A stretch of 51,152 nt of DNA, taken from the NCBI RefSeq assembly GCF_003462685.1, contig NZ_QRVE01000015.1, positions 1-51,152 of the forward strand, given 5' to 3'. Within the stretch, counting starts at the first letter, position 1. Each line of letters opens with the position of its first letter. Both the position numbers and the translations under genes were made by a program. This DNA comes from Collinsella sp. AF23-4AC. GTDB lineage: Bacteria > Actinomycetota > Coriobacteriia > Coriobacteriales > Coriobacteriaceae. Below, piece after piece: positions 24,626 through 33,177 of this stretch. A model generated the notes under the pieces. The model searched no databases. It saw only the letters and a program-made list of their open reading frames with translations, and was not told where the DNA came from.

Positions 24626-25248
24626 AGACCGAGTACCTCTTTGACATCCCCGTACACGGTCTCGCGAGCCTGGTCACCGTTGACCGACTTGAGCAGACCC
24701 TGGCCACGATAGTAGTCAACGAGCGGGCTCGTGGACTTCTCGTAGACGTCGAGACGGTTCTTGATGGTCTCGGGCTTGTCGTCATCGCGCTGATACATCT
24801 CGCCTGCGCACTTGGGGCAGGTAGCATCGGCAGCGGTGCCGGTGTAACCGCAGGCGCGGCAGGTGCGACGCGAAGACAGACGATCGATAATGACCTCGGG
24901 GGCCACATCGACTAGAAGGGCGCAGTCGATCTCGCGACCCATGGCGGAGAGCTCGGAATCGAGCGTCACGGCCTGGGCGGTGTTGCGCGGGAAGCCGTCG
25001 AGGATGAAGCCCTGCTGGGCGTCATCGGCGGCAAGGCGCTCCTTGACAAGGTCGATCACGAGCTGGTCGGTAACGAGCTCGCCAGCGTCCATGTACTTCT
25101 TAGCCTGAATACCAAGCTCGGTGCCACCCTTGACGGCAGCACGCAGCAGGTCGCCCGTGGAAATGTGAGCGACGCCAAACTCGGCGACGAGCTCCTGTGC
25201 GACGGTGCCCTTGCCGGCACCCGGAGCTCCGAGCAATACGAGGTTCAT
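24622..25248 (-). CDS. adk: Adenylate kinase
   Basis: 208 residues. It converts ATP + AMP to 2 ADP. P-loop GAPGAGKGT is at 8-16. The lid holds four cysteines in two C-x2-C pairs (CRACG and CPKC), so it is a zinc-lid form. ATG 25248 follows AGGAGG by 7 nt; a TTG two codons upstream is the alternative. Confidence 0.95.
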   Translation of the reverse strand: MNLVLLGAPGAGKGTVAQELVAEFGVAHISTGDLLRAAVKGGTELGIQAKKYMDAGELVTDQLVIDLVKERLAADDAQQGFILDGFPRNTAQAVTLDSELSAMGREIDCALLVDVAPEVIIDRLSSRRTCRACGYTGTAADATCPKCAGEMYQRDDDKPETIKNRLDVYEKSTSPLVDYYRGQGLLKSVNGDQARETVYGDVKEVLGL

Positions 25249-25266
25249 GAGCAATCCTCCTCTAGC

Positions 25267-26553
25267 CTATTTAAAGAATCCATCGTAATCATACATCTTG
25301 ATCTGGCCTTCGAGCTTATCGACCGTGTCGAGCACGACGCCGACCATGATGAGGATGGACGTGCCGCCAAATGCCTGGATCAGATGGTTACCCGTGAAGG
25401 AGAAGATGATCGAAGGCACGATGGCAATGAGCGCCAAAAAGACAGCGCTGGGAAGCGTAATCTTGTTGAGCGCGTTCTTGATGTAGGCCGCGGTAGCCCT
25501 ACCCGGACGCACGCCCGGAATAAAGCCGCCCTGCTTCTTAAGGTTGTCGGCCGTGTCATCGGGGTTGAACACCATGGAGGTGTAGAAGTACGCGAAGAAC
25601 ACGATGAGGACAACGTTAAGCACCCAGTTGAGCCAACCGGTCGAAAGCGCAGAGGCAACTGCCTGAATCCAGCCGATGCCGGGGAAGAACACGGCAATCT
25701 GAGCCGGGAAGTACAGCAGCGCCGAAGCGAAGATGATCGGCACGACACCCGCAGTGTTGACCTTGATGGGCAGGTAGGTGGTCTGGCCACCCATCATGCG
25801 ACGGCCCACGACGCGTTTGGCGTAGGAGACCGGGATGCGGCGCTGGCCGCGCTCAAGGAAAACGATCAGCGGGATAACCAGCAGGATGATGGCGCAGATG
25901 ATCACCATGGTGATGATGCCACCGGCATTGCCCTCGGTGCTGGAGAAGATCGCCTGCGGCAGGCCGGCCATGATGTTCGCAAAGATGATCAGCGACATGC
26001 CATTACCGATACCGCGCTGGGTGATGAGCTCACCAATCCACATGATCAGCATAGCGCCCGCAGTGAGCGTGCCGACGATCATGAGGTCGAAGATGATCTC
26101 GGGAGCGCCGGCGCCATTAAAGCTGATGCCGAAGCTCTTAAAGAGGAAGAGGTAACCCACGGAGTTGAGGATTGCCAGAGCCAGGGTGAGGTAACGCGAA
26201 TACTGCGTAATCTTGGTCTGACCGACCTCGCCCTCGCGGGCAAGCTCATGCAGGGAAGGCACAACGGCCTGGAGCATCTGGAGGATGATTGAGCTGGTGA
26301 TGTAAGGCATGATGCCCAGCGAAAACACCGACACATAGCTCAACGCGCCGCCAGAGAAAAGATTCAGGAGGGCCATAGCACCTGCGGCGACCGAATTGTT
26401 ATCGGTCGAGAAAAGGCCCAGCATCCCCTGGAAGGGAATGCCGGGCACAGGAACGTGCGCACCAATGCGGTACACGACGAGCATAGCTATGGTAAAAAGA
26501 ATCTTTTCGCGCAATTCTTTGATGCGGAAAGCATTCTTAAGACCATTTAGCAC
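25267..26553 (-). CDS. secY: Preprotein translocase subunit SecY
   Basis: 428 residues with ten hydrophobic segments. It is the SecYEG channel for secretion and membrane insertion. Landmarks are the cytoplasmic loop [11 protein letters not shown] and the plug region near [25 protein letters not shown]. It starts with GTG 26553 and overlaps the rplO stop by 7 nt. Confidence 0.96.
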   Translation of the reverse strand: MLNGLKNAFRIKELREKILFTIAMLVVYRIGAHVPVPGIPFQGMLGLFSTDNNSVAAGAMALLNLFSGGALSYVSVFSLGIMPYITSSIILQMLQAVVPSLHELAREGEVGQTKITQYSRYLTLALAILNSVGYLFLFKSFGISFNGAGAPEIIFDLMIVGTLTAGAMLIMWIGELITQRGIGNGMSLIIFANIMAGLPQAIFSSTEGNAGGIITMVIICAIILLVIPLIVFLERGQRRIPVSYAKRVVGRRMMGGQTTYLPIKVNTAGVVPIIFASALLYFPAQIAVFFPGIGWIQAVASALSTGWLNWVLNVVLIVFFAYFYTSMVFNPDDTADNLKKQGGFIPGVRPGRATAAYIKNALNKITLPSAVFLALIAIVPSIIFSFTGNHLIQAFGGTSILIMVGVVLDTVDKLEGQIKMYDYDGFFK

Positions 26554-26996
26554 GGCAGCTCGACCTTTCCGCCGGCGGCCTCGATCTTGGCCTGCGCAGA
26601 AGCGCTGACCTTGTCGACCTTGACCGTGAACTTCTTGGTGAGCTCACCATTGCCGAGCACCTTGACGGGCTCGAACTCGCTCTTGGTGATGCGAGCGGCC
26701 TTAAGAGCGGCACCGTCGATCACAGCGCCATCCTCGAACTTACGCTCGAGACGCTCAACGTTAACAGCGGTGTACTCGATACGACGGGGGTTGCGGAAGC
26801 CCGGAAGCTTGGGCAGGCGCATAGCCAGCGGAGTCTGGCCACCCTCGAAGCCGGCACCCTTGGTGCCGCCAGAGCGGGAACCCTGGCCCTTCTGACCGCG
26901 GCCAGAAGTGGTGCCGTGACCCGAAGAATTGCCACGGCCGACGCGCTTGCGGTTCTTGGTGGAACCGGGCGCGGGAGTAAGATCGTGAAGCTGCAT
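26547..26996 (-). CDS. rplO: 50S ribosomal protein L15
   Basis: 149 residues. The N-terminal Gly/Arg-rich tail ([26 protein letters not shown]) and the [13 protein letters not shown] region are typical of L15. It overlaps the secY start. Confidence 0.96.
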   Translation of the reverse strand: MQLHDLTPAPGSTKNRKRVGRGNSSGHGTTSGRGQKGQGSRSGGTKGAGFEGGQTPLAMRLPKLPGFRNPRRIEYTAVNVERLERKFEDGAVIDGAALKAARITKSEFEPVKVLGNGELTKKFTVKVDKVSASAQAKIEAAGGKVELPC

Positions 26997-26999
26997 TTG

Positions 27000-27182
27000 C
27001 TACTCCTCTACAATCTCGACAAGGTGCTTGACCTTGAAGATCATGCCGCGGACGGACTCGTTGTCAGCAATCTCGCGAACCTCGCGGATCCTGTGGAGAC
27101 CGAGGGCACGGACAGTACGGACCTGGTCCTGCTTGCAACCATTGGTGCTGCGGACCTGCTTGATCTTGATGGTGTCAGCCAT
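27000..27182 (-). CDS. rpmD: 50S ribosomal protein L30
   Basis: 60 residues. KIKQVRSTNGCKQDQVRTVRALGLHRIREVREI is the L30 core. Spacing is 3 nt to both rpsE upstream and rplO downstream. Confidence 0.95.
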   Translation of the reverse strand: MADTIKIKQVRSTNGCKQDQVRTVRALGLHRIREVREIADNESVRGMIFKVKHLVEIVEE

Positions 27183-27184
27183 GC

Positions 27185-27709
27185 TTAGTTCTCCTTACCG
27201 ACGAACATCTCGGAGACCGTCAGGCCACGGCGAGCCGCGACGTCCTCAGGGCTGGAGAGCTCCTTGAGGCCCTCGACGGCAGCCTTGATGATGTTGAGGC
27301 CGTTGTCGGTACCGAGGGACTTGGACAGGACGTTCTTGATGCCAGCAAGCTCAAAGAGGGGACGCACAGCGCCGCCGGCGATAACGCCGGTACCCTCGAC
27401 AGCGGGCTTAATGATGATGCGGCCGGCACCAAAGTGGCCGAGAACCTCGTGCGGGATGGTGCCCTGCTCGGTCACCGGCACGTGGAACATGTTCTTCTTG
27501 GCATCGAGAGATGCCTTGGAGATGGCCATGGGCACCTCAGCGGACTTGCCCATGCCAACGCCGACGTTGCCCTTGCCGTCGCCAACGACGACGAGAGCGA
27601 CGAGGCTCATGCGACGACCACCCTTGACGGTCTTCGACACGCGGTTGATGTAAACGACGCGCTCCTCGAACTCGGAGGCCTCGCGCTGCTGCTTCTGATT
27701 ACGAGCCAT
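27185..27709 (-). CDS. rpsE: 30S ribosomal protein S5
   Basis: 174 residues. The double-stranded RNA-binding-like N-domain ([21 protein letters not shown]) and the second domain ([26 protein letters not shown]) are present. Confidence 0.96.
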   Translation of the reverse strand: MARNQKQQREASEFEERVVYINRVSKTVKGGRRMSLVALVVVGDGKGNVGVGMGKSAEVPMAISKASLDAKKNMFHVPVTEQGTIPHEVLGHFGAGRIIIKPAVEGTGVIAGGAVRPLFELAGIKNVLSKSLGTDNGLNIIKAAVEGLKELSSPEDVAARRGLTVSEMFVGKEN

Positions 27710-27723
27710 GTGCTACATACCTC

Positions 27724-28092
27724 CTAGAACTCGAGACCGGCGGCACGAGCACCGTCGGCGAGGGCCTTGACGCGGCCATGGTAGATACGGCCACCGCGAT
27801 CGAAGGCGACCTTGGTGATGCCGGCCTCGATGGCGCGCTTGCCAACGAGCTGACCGACCTTCTCCGCAGCCTCCTTGTTCGAGGTGTGGGTGCCCTTGAA
27901 CTCGGCCTCGAGGGTCGAGGCAGAGACGAGCGTCAGGCTGGAGCCCTTGCTGTCGTCGATGATCTGGGCATAGATGTTGGCGTTAGTACGGGTCACGCGA
28001 AGACGCGGACGCTCGGAGGTACCCGAGACCTTGCCGCGAACACGACGCTGACGACGCTTGAGGCCTTCCAGCTTCGCCTTATGCTTGTTCAT
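27724..28092 (-). CDS. rplR: 50S ribosomal protein L18
   Basis: 122 residues. [18 protein letters not shown], then [15 protein letters not shown] and [19 protein letters not shown], are the L18 5S rRNA-binding pattern. Confidence 0.96.
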   Translation of the reverse strand: MNKHKAKLEGLKRRQRRVRGKVSGTSERPRLRVTRTNANIYAQIIDDSKGSSLTLVSASTLEAEFKGTHTSNKEAAEKVGQLVGKRAIEAGITKVAFDRGGRIYHGRVKALADGARAAGLEF

Positions 28093-28120
28093 ACGTAAAC
28101 TCCTAAAAAGGTTGATCTTG

Positions 28121-28142
28121 CCAGCACCTGACGGGGTGCTGG
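28121..28142 (-). promoter_or_regulatory. Hairpin in the rplF-rplR spacer
   Basis: Perfect 8-bp stem CCAGCACC/GGTGCTGG with a 6-nt loop in the 75-nt gap between L6 and L18. No T run follows directly, so it may be a processing or mRNA-stability element inside the operon. Confidence 0.5.
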
Positions 28143-28167
28143 TCTTATGCGAGTGAGTCGGTTACGA

Positions 28168-28704
28168 CTACTTGGCGGCCTTACCCAGCTTGCGGCGGAT
28201 GTGCTCGCCAACGTAGTGGATACCCTTGCCCTTGTAAGGCTCGGGAGGACGATGGCCGCGGATCTCAGCGGCGATCTGACCGACCTGCTGCTTGTTGATA
28301 CCCTTGACGTTCACGTGGGTGTTGTCGGGAACCTCGAAGGTGATGCCCTCGGGAGCCTCGACGATCACGGGGTGCGAGAAGCCCAGGGAGAACTCGAGGT
28401 TCTTGCCCTTCTGCTGCACGCGGTAACCGACGCCGGCGAGCTCGAGCTTCTTCTCGAAGCCCTCGGAAACGCCAACAACCATGTTGTGGATGAGGGCGCG
28501 GGTGAGGCCGTGGCGGGCACGGGTCTCACGCTCGTCGTCGGGACGGGAAACGGTGAGGACGTTGTCCTCGACGTTGATAGCGAGCTTCTCAAAGACATCG
28601 AGCTCGAGCTGGCCCTTGGGGCCCTTGACGACAACGTTGTTGCCGTTGACTGCCACTTCGACTCCGGCGGGAATCTGGACAGGCTTATTACCGATACGAG
28701 ACAC
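28168..28704 (-). CDS. rplF: 50S ribosomal protein L6
   Basis: 178 residues. Two repeated alpha-beta domains, with the C-terminal [19 protein letters not shown] signature. Confidence 0.96.
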   Translation of the reverse strand: MSRIGNKPVQIPAGVEVAVNGNNVVVKGPKGQLELDVFEKLAINVEDNVLTVSRPDDERETRARHGLTRALIHNMVVGVSEGFEKKLELAGVGYRVQQKGKNLEFSLGFSHPVIVEAPEGITFEVPDNTHVNVKGINKQQVGQIAAEIRGHRPPEPYKGKGIHYVGEHIRRKLGKAAK

Positions 28705-28737
28705 GGTGATCTCCTTTCCTTCTACCTACCGAGCGAA

Positions 28738-29136
28738 TTACCAGACGTAAGCGATGATCTCGCCGCCGACGTTGTGCTTGCGAGCATCGCGGTCGGTCAT
28801 AACGCCATGGCTGGTGGAAATAATGGCGGTACCAAGGCCACCGCGGACGCGGGGCATGTCGGCAACGCCGGTGTACTTACGCAGGCCCGGCTTGGAAATG
28901 CGGCGGATGCCGTTGATGACCTTAGCCTTCTTGGGACCATACTTAAGCGTGATGTGCAGAGTCTTCTGGGGAACGGTGTCCTCGACATCGTAGCCCTCGA
29001 TGTAGCCCTCCTCGTGCAGAACACGAGCGATCTCGACGAGTTTCTTGCTGCTCGGCATGGAGACCGTGGCCTTGTTCACAGAGTTAGCGTTACGGATGCG
29101 CGTAAGCATATCTGCGATCGGGTCTGTAAGGTTCAT
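28738..29136 (-). CDS. rpsH: 30S ribosomal protein S8
   Basis: 132 residues. It begins [18 protein letters not shown] and ends with [25 protein letters not shown]. In E. coli S8 represses the spc operon by binding mRNA near rplE; whether it does here is unknown. Confidence 0.96.
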   Translation of the reverse strand: MNLTDPIADMLTRIRNANSVNKATVSMPSSKKLVEIARVLHEEGYIEGYDVEDTVPQKTLHITLKYGPKKAKVINGIRRISKPGLRKYTGVADMPRVRGGLGTAIISTSHGVMTDRDARKHNVGGEIIAYVW

Positions 29137-29255
29137 ACAGATTCTCCTTCGTTCTTGATGAACACGTGCTCTTGGTTCTTCGCCGCCCTTAACGGCAAAG
29201 CCTTTTTAGCGCGTTTTCCCTGTTCCAAACTGATGCTTGAAACGCTGGTAGTGAC

Positions 29256-29441
29256 TTACCAGCTGGCCTTCTTAACGCCGGGAAGCTCGCCCTTGAGTGC
29301 AAGCTCGCGGAAGCAGACACGGCACAGGCCGAACTTGCGGTACACAGAGTGCGGACGGCCGCAGCGCTGGCAGCGCGTGTACTCACGAGTAGAGAACTTC
29401 TGCTTGCGATTGCACTTGACGATCATCGATGTCTTAGCCAC
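29256..29441 (-). CDS. rpsN: 30S ribosomal protein S14, zinc (type Z) form
   Basis: 61 residues. Zinc ligands CQRCGRP and CRVC (two C-x2-C pairs) mark the short zinc-binding form. Gap of 119 nt to rpsH. Confidence 0.95.
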   Translation of the reverse strand: MAKTSMIVKCNRKQKFSTREYTRCQRCGRPHSVYRKFGLCRVCFRELALKGELPGVKKASW

Positions 29442-29474
29442 TTATATCCTCCTCACATAGAGTATTGTTCGCCC

Positions 29475-29505
29475 CAAGCGCCGCCCCCTTGTGGGAACGG
29501 CGCTT
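29475..29505 (-). promoter_or_regulatory. Hairpin in the rplE-rpsN spacer
   Basis: Perfect AAGCGCCG/CGGCGCTT 8-bp stem with a 15-nt loop, 16 nt past the rplE stop. Similar in position and size to the rplF-rplR hairpin; could be an mRNA control or processing site. Confidence 0.45.
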
Positions 29506-29520
29506 ATAGGGCAGGTGAAC

Positions 29521-30078
29521 CTATTTCTTGAACGGGAAACCGAAGGCGTCCAGAAGGGCCTTGGCCTCCTCATCGGTGTTGGCGGTGGTCACGAAAGTGA
29601 TGTCCATACCACGCTGGTGATCGACGGAGTCGAAGTCGATCTCGGGGAAGATGAGCTGCTCGGTGACGCCCATGGAGAAGTTACCACGGCCGTCGAAGCT
29701 CTTGGCGGAGATGCCGCGGAAGTCGCGGATACGGGGGATCGCGACGGAGGTCAGACGATCGAAGAACTCCCACATACGGTCGCCACGCAGGGTAACCTTG
29801 CAGCCGATCGGCATACCGGCGCGCAGGCGGAAGGTAGCGATGGACTTGCGGGCACGGGTGATCATCGGCTGCTGGCCGGTGATGGCGCGCAGGTCGCGCA
29901 CGGCACCGTCGATGGCCTTGGAATCGGTAGCGGCCTCGCCGACACCCATGTTCACGACGATCTTCTCAAACTTGGGGATCATCATGACGTTCTCGTACTG
30001 GAACTTGTCCTGAAGCTGCTGCTTGACCTCGTTGTTGTACTTGGTCTTCAGACGCGGCACATACTTCTCTTCTGCCAT
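29521..30078 (-). CDS. rplE: 50S ribosomal protein L5
   Basis: 185 residues, the 5S rRNA-binding protein. Landmarks are [47 protein letters not shown] and the C-terminal [28 protein letters not shown]. Preceded by AGAAGGAG. In other bacteria rplN and rplX come directly before it in the same operon, but here the upstream 300 nt carry a promoter and repeat DNA and then an unrelated convergent or same-strand gene (xdhC), with no L24 or L14 reading frame. Confidence 0.96.
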   Translation of the reverse strand: MAEEKYVPRLKTKYNNEVKQQLQDKFQYENVMMIPKFEKIVVNMGVGEAATDSKAIDGAVRDLRAITGQQPMITRARKSIATFRLRAGMPIGCKVTLRGDRMWEFFDRLTSVAIPRIRDFRGISAKSFDGRGNFSMGVTEQLIFPEIDFDSVDHQRGMDITFVTTANTDEEAKALLDAFGFPFKK

Positions 30079-30207
30079 TGTTCACTCCTTCTTGGGGTTT
30101 TAAGCACGGGGCGTGGCCACGATGGGTTGTCCTCGTGCCTCCTGGCTGCATCCGCGCCGCTCATGGCATTTCGCGGTTTGGACTCGACGCAGCAGGAGCC
30201 GACAAAA
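30079..30207 (-). promoter_or_regulatory. Leader of the rplE operon
   Basis: About 130 nt of 5' leader in the minus-strand transcript. It can form a hairpin with GCACG/CGTGC arms near 30105-30140. No L24 coding remnant was found in any frame. Confidence 0.4.
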
Positions 30208-30215
30208 CAATCGGT

Positions 30216-30244
30216 ACTATACGCGCATCGGGAGCGTATTTCCA
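30216..30244 (-). promoter_or_regulatory. Promoter of the rplE operon
   Basis: TGGAAA (30244-30239) and TATAGT (30221-30216) at 17-nt spacing on the minus strand. Start site near 30209. This is the only good promoter seen upstream of rplE in the gap and fits rplE being the first gene of the transcript. Confidence 0.5.
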
Positions 30245-30307
30245 GAAAAACCTCGTCTGCCTGCACAACTCCACAACTCCCCCGCACAAATGGGTCCCAA
30301 CAAGCAA

Positions 30308-30370
30308 TTGCGGTGAAATAGGGACTGTTGGGCGGCCTAACAGGCTTAAACAATCCGTATTTCACCGCAA
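30308..30370. repeat. KYGLF palindrome, copy 1 (imperfect)
   Basis: Inverted repeat with 22-bp arms (30308-30329 and 30349-30370, two mismatches). The arms share the core TTGCGGTGAAATA with the copy at 33085-33165. In translation both strands read MKYGLF or SPYFTA, which creates small false reading frames. Confidence 0.75.
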
Positions 30371-30389
30371 CTTATTGGTGGGGATGCGA

Positions 30390-31433
30390 TTAGCGCTTGC
30401 GGGGGACGAGCTTGGTGCGGCGCAGGTGAATCATCTCGGCGGCGATGGAGATAGCGATCTCCTCGGGATCCTCGGCCTCGATGGCAACGCCGATCGGCAA
30501 GTGCAGCCCGTCGATCTGGTCCTGCGTGAAGCCCTCCTGCTCCAAGCGAGCCCGCACAAAGGCCGTCTTGCGACGCGAGCCCAAGCAGCCCAGATAGGCG
30601 GGTTTGGCACGCATGGCCTGAATCACCACGTCGATATCGGACTTGTGACCCGCCGTGGCGACGACCACCAGGTCGCGCGGGCCGATGGGGCACTGCTTGC
30701 TCAGGCTCATGTAGTCGACCAGACGACGGTCGTAGACACCGGGCACCCAATCGGGGGTCAGCGTGCCGGGGCGGTCGTCGCACGCCACGACGGCAAAGCC
30801 CGCCGCGGTGAGCACGCGCGCCGTCGCGGCGCCCACGTGTCCGCAGCCAAAGATGTAGGTCAGGCCCTCGGGACAGAGCGTCTCGATGTGTGCCGCGGGA
30901 ATCTCGGAGGCCGCGTTGGTGTAGGTGACCTTACTCCCCTCCTCCACCAGCGAAAGCCCGGGGCAGCCCGCAATGGTGCGGCGCGATTCCTCGCCATGGT
31001 ACTCGGCCGTATCGCCCTCGAGCGCGCTCGCGATAAACGGTTCAAAGTCGATGACGAAGTCGCCGATGCGCCGATAGGCCAAGACGTCGGCAACCGACTG
31101 GAGCAACGGTACCTTGGTCGCGTCCAGGTGCAGATAGCACAGGCAGATGGCTCCGCCGCAGATCATGCCGGTATCGGAGTTCTCGCCGCCCATGGTGTAG
31201 CGGACCAGACGCGACTGTCCCGCGCTCAGGAGTTCGCGCGCCTCATCCAGCGCAAAGAGCTCAATCTTGCCGCCGCCGATAGTGCCCGCCTGGCCACCGT
31301 CGGCAAAGACGGCCATCCAGGCGCCCACGCCGCGCGGCGACGACCCCGCCGTGCCGGCCACGACCACGAGCTCGCACGTCTTACCAGCCTTCAGAGCGCC
31401 AAGCGCAGCATTCACCACATCGAGCTTTTCCAT
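30390..31433 (-). CDS. xdhC: XdhC-family molybdenum hydroxylase maturation protein
   Basis: 347 residues. XdhC proteins bind molybdenum cofactor and insert it, sulphurated, into xanthine dehydrogenase-like enzymes. The N-terminal XdhC domain has VAGTAGSSPRGVGA and GTIGGGKIE; the C-terminal XdhC Rossmann domain has IFGCGHVGAATARVL and YLGCLGSRRKTA. It follows yqeB by 9 nt on the same strand. A hydroxylase target gene is not in the window. TAGGAAA precedes ATG 31433. Confidence 0.88.
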   Translation of the reverse strand: MEKLDVVNAALGALKAGKTCELVVVAGTAGSSPRGVGAWMAVFADGGQAGTIGGGKIELFALDEARELLSAGQSRLVRYTMGGENSDTGMICGGAICLCYLHLDATKVPLLQSVADVLAYRRIGDFVIDFEPFIASALEGDTAEYHGEESRRTIAGCPGLSLVEEGSKVTYTNAASEIPAAHIETLCPEGLTYIFGCGHVGAATARVLTAAGFAVVACDDRPGTLTPDWVPGVYDRRLVDYMSLSKQCPIGPRDLVVVATAGHKSDIDVVIQAMRAKPAYLGCLGSRRKTAFVRARLEQEGFTQDQIDGLHLPIGVAIEAEDPEEIAISIAAEMIHLRRTKLVPRKR

Positions 31434-31442
31434 TGCAATTTC

Positions 31443-32237
31443 CTATCCCTGGAATACACCGGTGAGCATGGCGAGCGCCTCGAGCACGCCGCCGCCGACC
31501 GACGTCGCCTTGTCCGAAATGTAGTTGATATAGCTGGCATCGCCGCGCGGGTCGACGTCGGCGCATTTAAAGCCCTCAATCACCTGCACACCGTTCGCCA
31601 AAAGCCCGCGCAGACAGCCATCGATCTGCGTGTACATGGGCGTATCGCCCGCGTAGCCAATCACGTCTCCGGCGCTCACGATGTCGCCGATCGCGCGGTC
31701 GGACCAAAACACGCCGGCGGCGGGGCTGTGGATAACGCGCTCTCTGCCATAGCCAGCGATCATGCCCGGCACGCCCGTGTTGGGTTGGGGCGAACCCTGG
31801 GTAATGACACGGCCCAGGAAATGCCCGCGCATGGTTTCGACCACGGCGTCGCAGTCAACCGGCGCGGTAAAGCCCGGCCCCACGGCGATGACGGCAGGCG
31901 CCATGTCGCGCGTGGTACCCAGGTTGCGCTTAGCCAGAATCGCGTCGACCACAGCCGCGGGTTTCAGCTCGCCGAGCATCTTGGCCTGGGGGTCCACCAC
32001 AACGGCGACGTCTCCAGCCTCGGTAATTGCAAGCGCCTCTGCCGGCGTCTGTGCCAAGCGAGCGCGAATGCCCTCGACCTCGACCTCGCCCAAGCGAATA
32101 GCCTCGCAAAAACTGATTGTGCGGCGGATGCACGTGGGAACCGCGATATCGGCCATAACGACCGACACGCCGGCGCGCACCAAGCGAGCGGCGACGCCCG
32201 TGGCGATATCGCCGGCGCCGCGAATATAAACGAGCAT
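31443..32237 (-). CDS. yqeB: EF2563-type selenium-dependent molybdenum hydroxylase system protein
   Basis: 264 residues. It starts LVYIRGAGDIATGVAARLVRAG, a dinucleotide-binding Rossmann motif, and contains VIAVGPGFTAPVDCDAVVETMRG and SPAAGVFW regions typical of the YqeB/EF2563 family. Members co-occur with selenium-dependent molybdenum hydroxylases. First gene of a two-gene minus-strand operon with xdhC, divergent from yqeC. Confidence 0.85.
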   Translation of the reverse strand: MLVYIRGAGDIATGVAARLVRAGVSVVMADIAVPTCIRRTISFCEAIRLGEVEVEGIRARLAQTPAEALAITEAGDVAVVVDPQAKMLGELKPAAVVDAILAKRNLGTTRDMAPAVIAVGPGFTAPVDCDAVVETMRGHFLGRVITQGSPQPNTGVPGMIAGYGRERVIHSPAAGVFWSDRAIGDIVSAGDVIGYAGDTPMYTQIDGCLRGLLANGVQVIEGFKCADVDPRGDASYINYISDKATSVGGGVLEALAMLTGVFQG

Positions 32238-32339
32238 TCCCGGGACACCTCCCTGTGCTACGGTTTGAGCAGAGCAAATGCGGTTCGACCGCTACTCTGA
32301 TGATTATTTATTATCACAGTATTATACGGCGGTGAACAG

Positions 32340-33074
32340 ATGGAAACGGTTAGCGGCAATCTTGCCTCGGCGCTCAGGATCAAGCCGGGCATTACCGCGA
32401 TTATCGGCAGCGGTGGCAAGTCGACGTTGCTGAAGACGCTGGGTCTCGAGCTCATGCGCGCTGGCGGCCGCGCGCTCCTCTGCACCACCACGCATATGTT
32501 CCCCGTCGCCGGCGTGCCGTGGGACGGGTCGAGCCGTCGCCTGGACGCCGCGCCTTGGAAGCCGGGCGCCTCGCATGCCCCCGGTTGCACCTGCGAGGCA
32601 TGCGCGGGCATGAGCCGCGGAAGTATCTGCCAGGCGGGTGTTTTGGACCCGGAGACGGGCAAGCTCTCCTCCCCTGCCGAGCCGCTCGACCAGCTGGCGC
32701 AGCGCTTTGACTACGTCCTGGCCGAGGCGGACGGCAGCAAGCGGCTCCCGCTCAAGGCCCACGCCCCGTGGGAGCCGGTCGTTCCCGCCGGCACGGCCAA
32801 CGTCATCTGGCTCGTCGGCGCCTCGGGGCTCGGCAAGCCCATCAACGAAGCCGTCCACCGCCCCGAGCTCTTTTGCGAGCGTTGCGGCTGCGAGCTCACC
32901 GACATCGCCACGCCCGAGCGCGTCGCCCAGGTGCTCAATTCCGAGATGCAGGCGCTGGGACTCAGCACCGCACGCGTCATGCTCAACCAAGTCGACACGC
33001 TCAGCGACCCCACGATGGCTGACCGCTTCGGGGCAGCCCTCGGCCGCCCCGTCGTCACCAGCAGCCTCCGATAG
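32340..33074 (+). CDS. yqeC: YqeC-type selenium-dependent hydroxylase accessory protein
   Basis: 244 residues. P-loop GSGGKST (23-29), LLCTTTHMF and DYVLAEADGSKRLPLKAHA are the family landmarks; the latter is a Walker B-like acidic site. It carries two cysteine groups not expected from the motifs above, C-x-C-x2-C at 83-88 and C-x2-C-x-C at 179-184, which could bind a metal or Fe-S centre. It is divergent from yqeB; both belong to the selenium/molybdenum hydroxylase cluster. GGTGAACAG precedes ATG. Confidence 0.85.
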   Translation: METVSGNLASALRIKPGITAIIGSGGKSTLLKTLGLELMRAGGRALLCTTTHMFPVAGVPWDGSSRRLDAAPWKPGASHAPGCTCEACAGMSRGSICQAGVLDPETGKLSSPAEPLDQLAQRFDYVLAEADGSKRLPLKAHAPWEPVVPAGTANVIWLVGASGLGKPINEAVHRPELFCERCGCELTDIATPERVAQVLNSEMQALGLSTARVMLNQVDTLSDPTMADRFGAALGRPVVTSSLR

Positions 33075-33084
33075 CCGGCCCCAG

Positions 33085-33165
33085 CCTCCGCAGTTGCGGT
33101 GAAATACGGACTGCTTACGGCCGCCAGGCGGCCAAACAGTCCGTATTTCACCGCAACTGCGGAGG
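33085..33165. repeat. KYGLF palindrome, copy 2 (perfect 29-bp arms)
   Basis: Arms at 33085-33113 and 33137-33165 are perfectly complementary over 29 bp. The 23-bp centre holds a smaller GGCCG/CGGCC hairpin. It lies between yqeC (plus) and hydA (minus), so it could serve as a two-way terminator, but the conserved core sequence shared with copy 1 implies a repeat family. Confidence 0.85.
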
Positions 33166-33177
33166 GCGCCCTTTCTG

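Noticed and set aside
30079..30210. Remnant of rplX (L24) upstream of rplE
   Set aside because: No frame in this stretch shows L24 residues; the stretch looks like an untranslated leader.
30078..32300. 740-codon open frame on the plus strand over the xdhC/yqeB region, and similar long antisense frames over other genes (for example 34557-36590, 36636-38117, 38108-39529, 20339-21742, 15294-16817)
   Set aside because: They lie opposite clearly recognised genes. High GC and codon bias keep antisense frames open; none has a family match or ribosome site.
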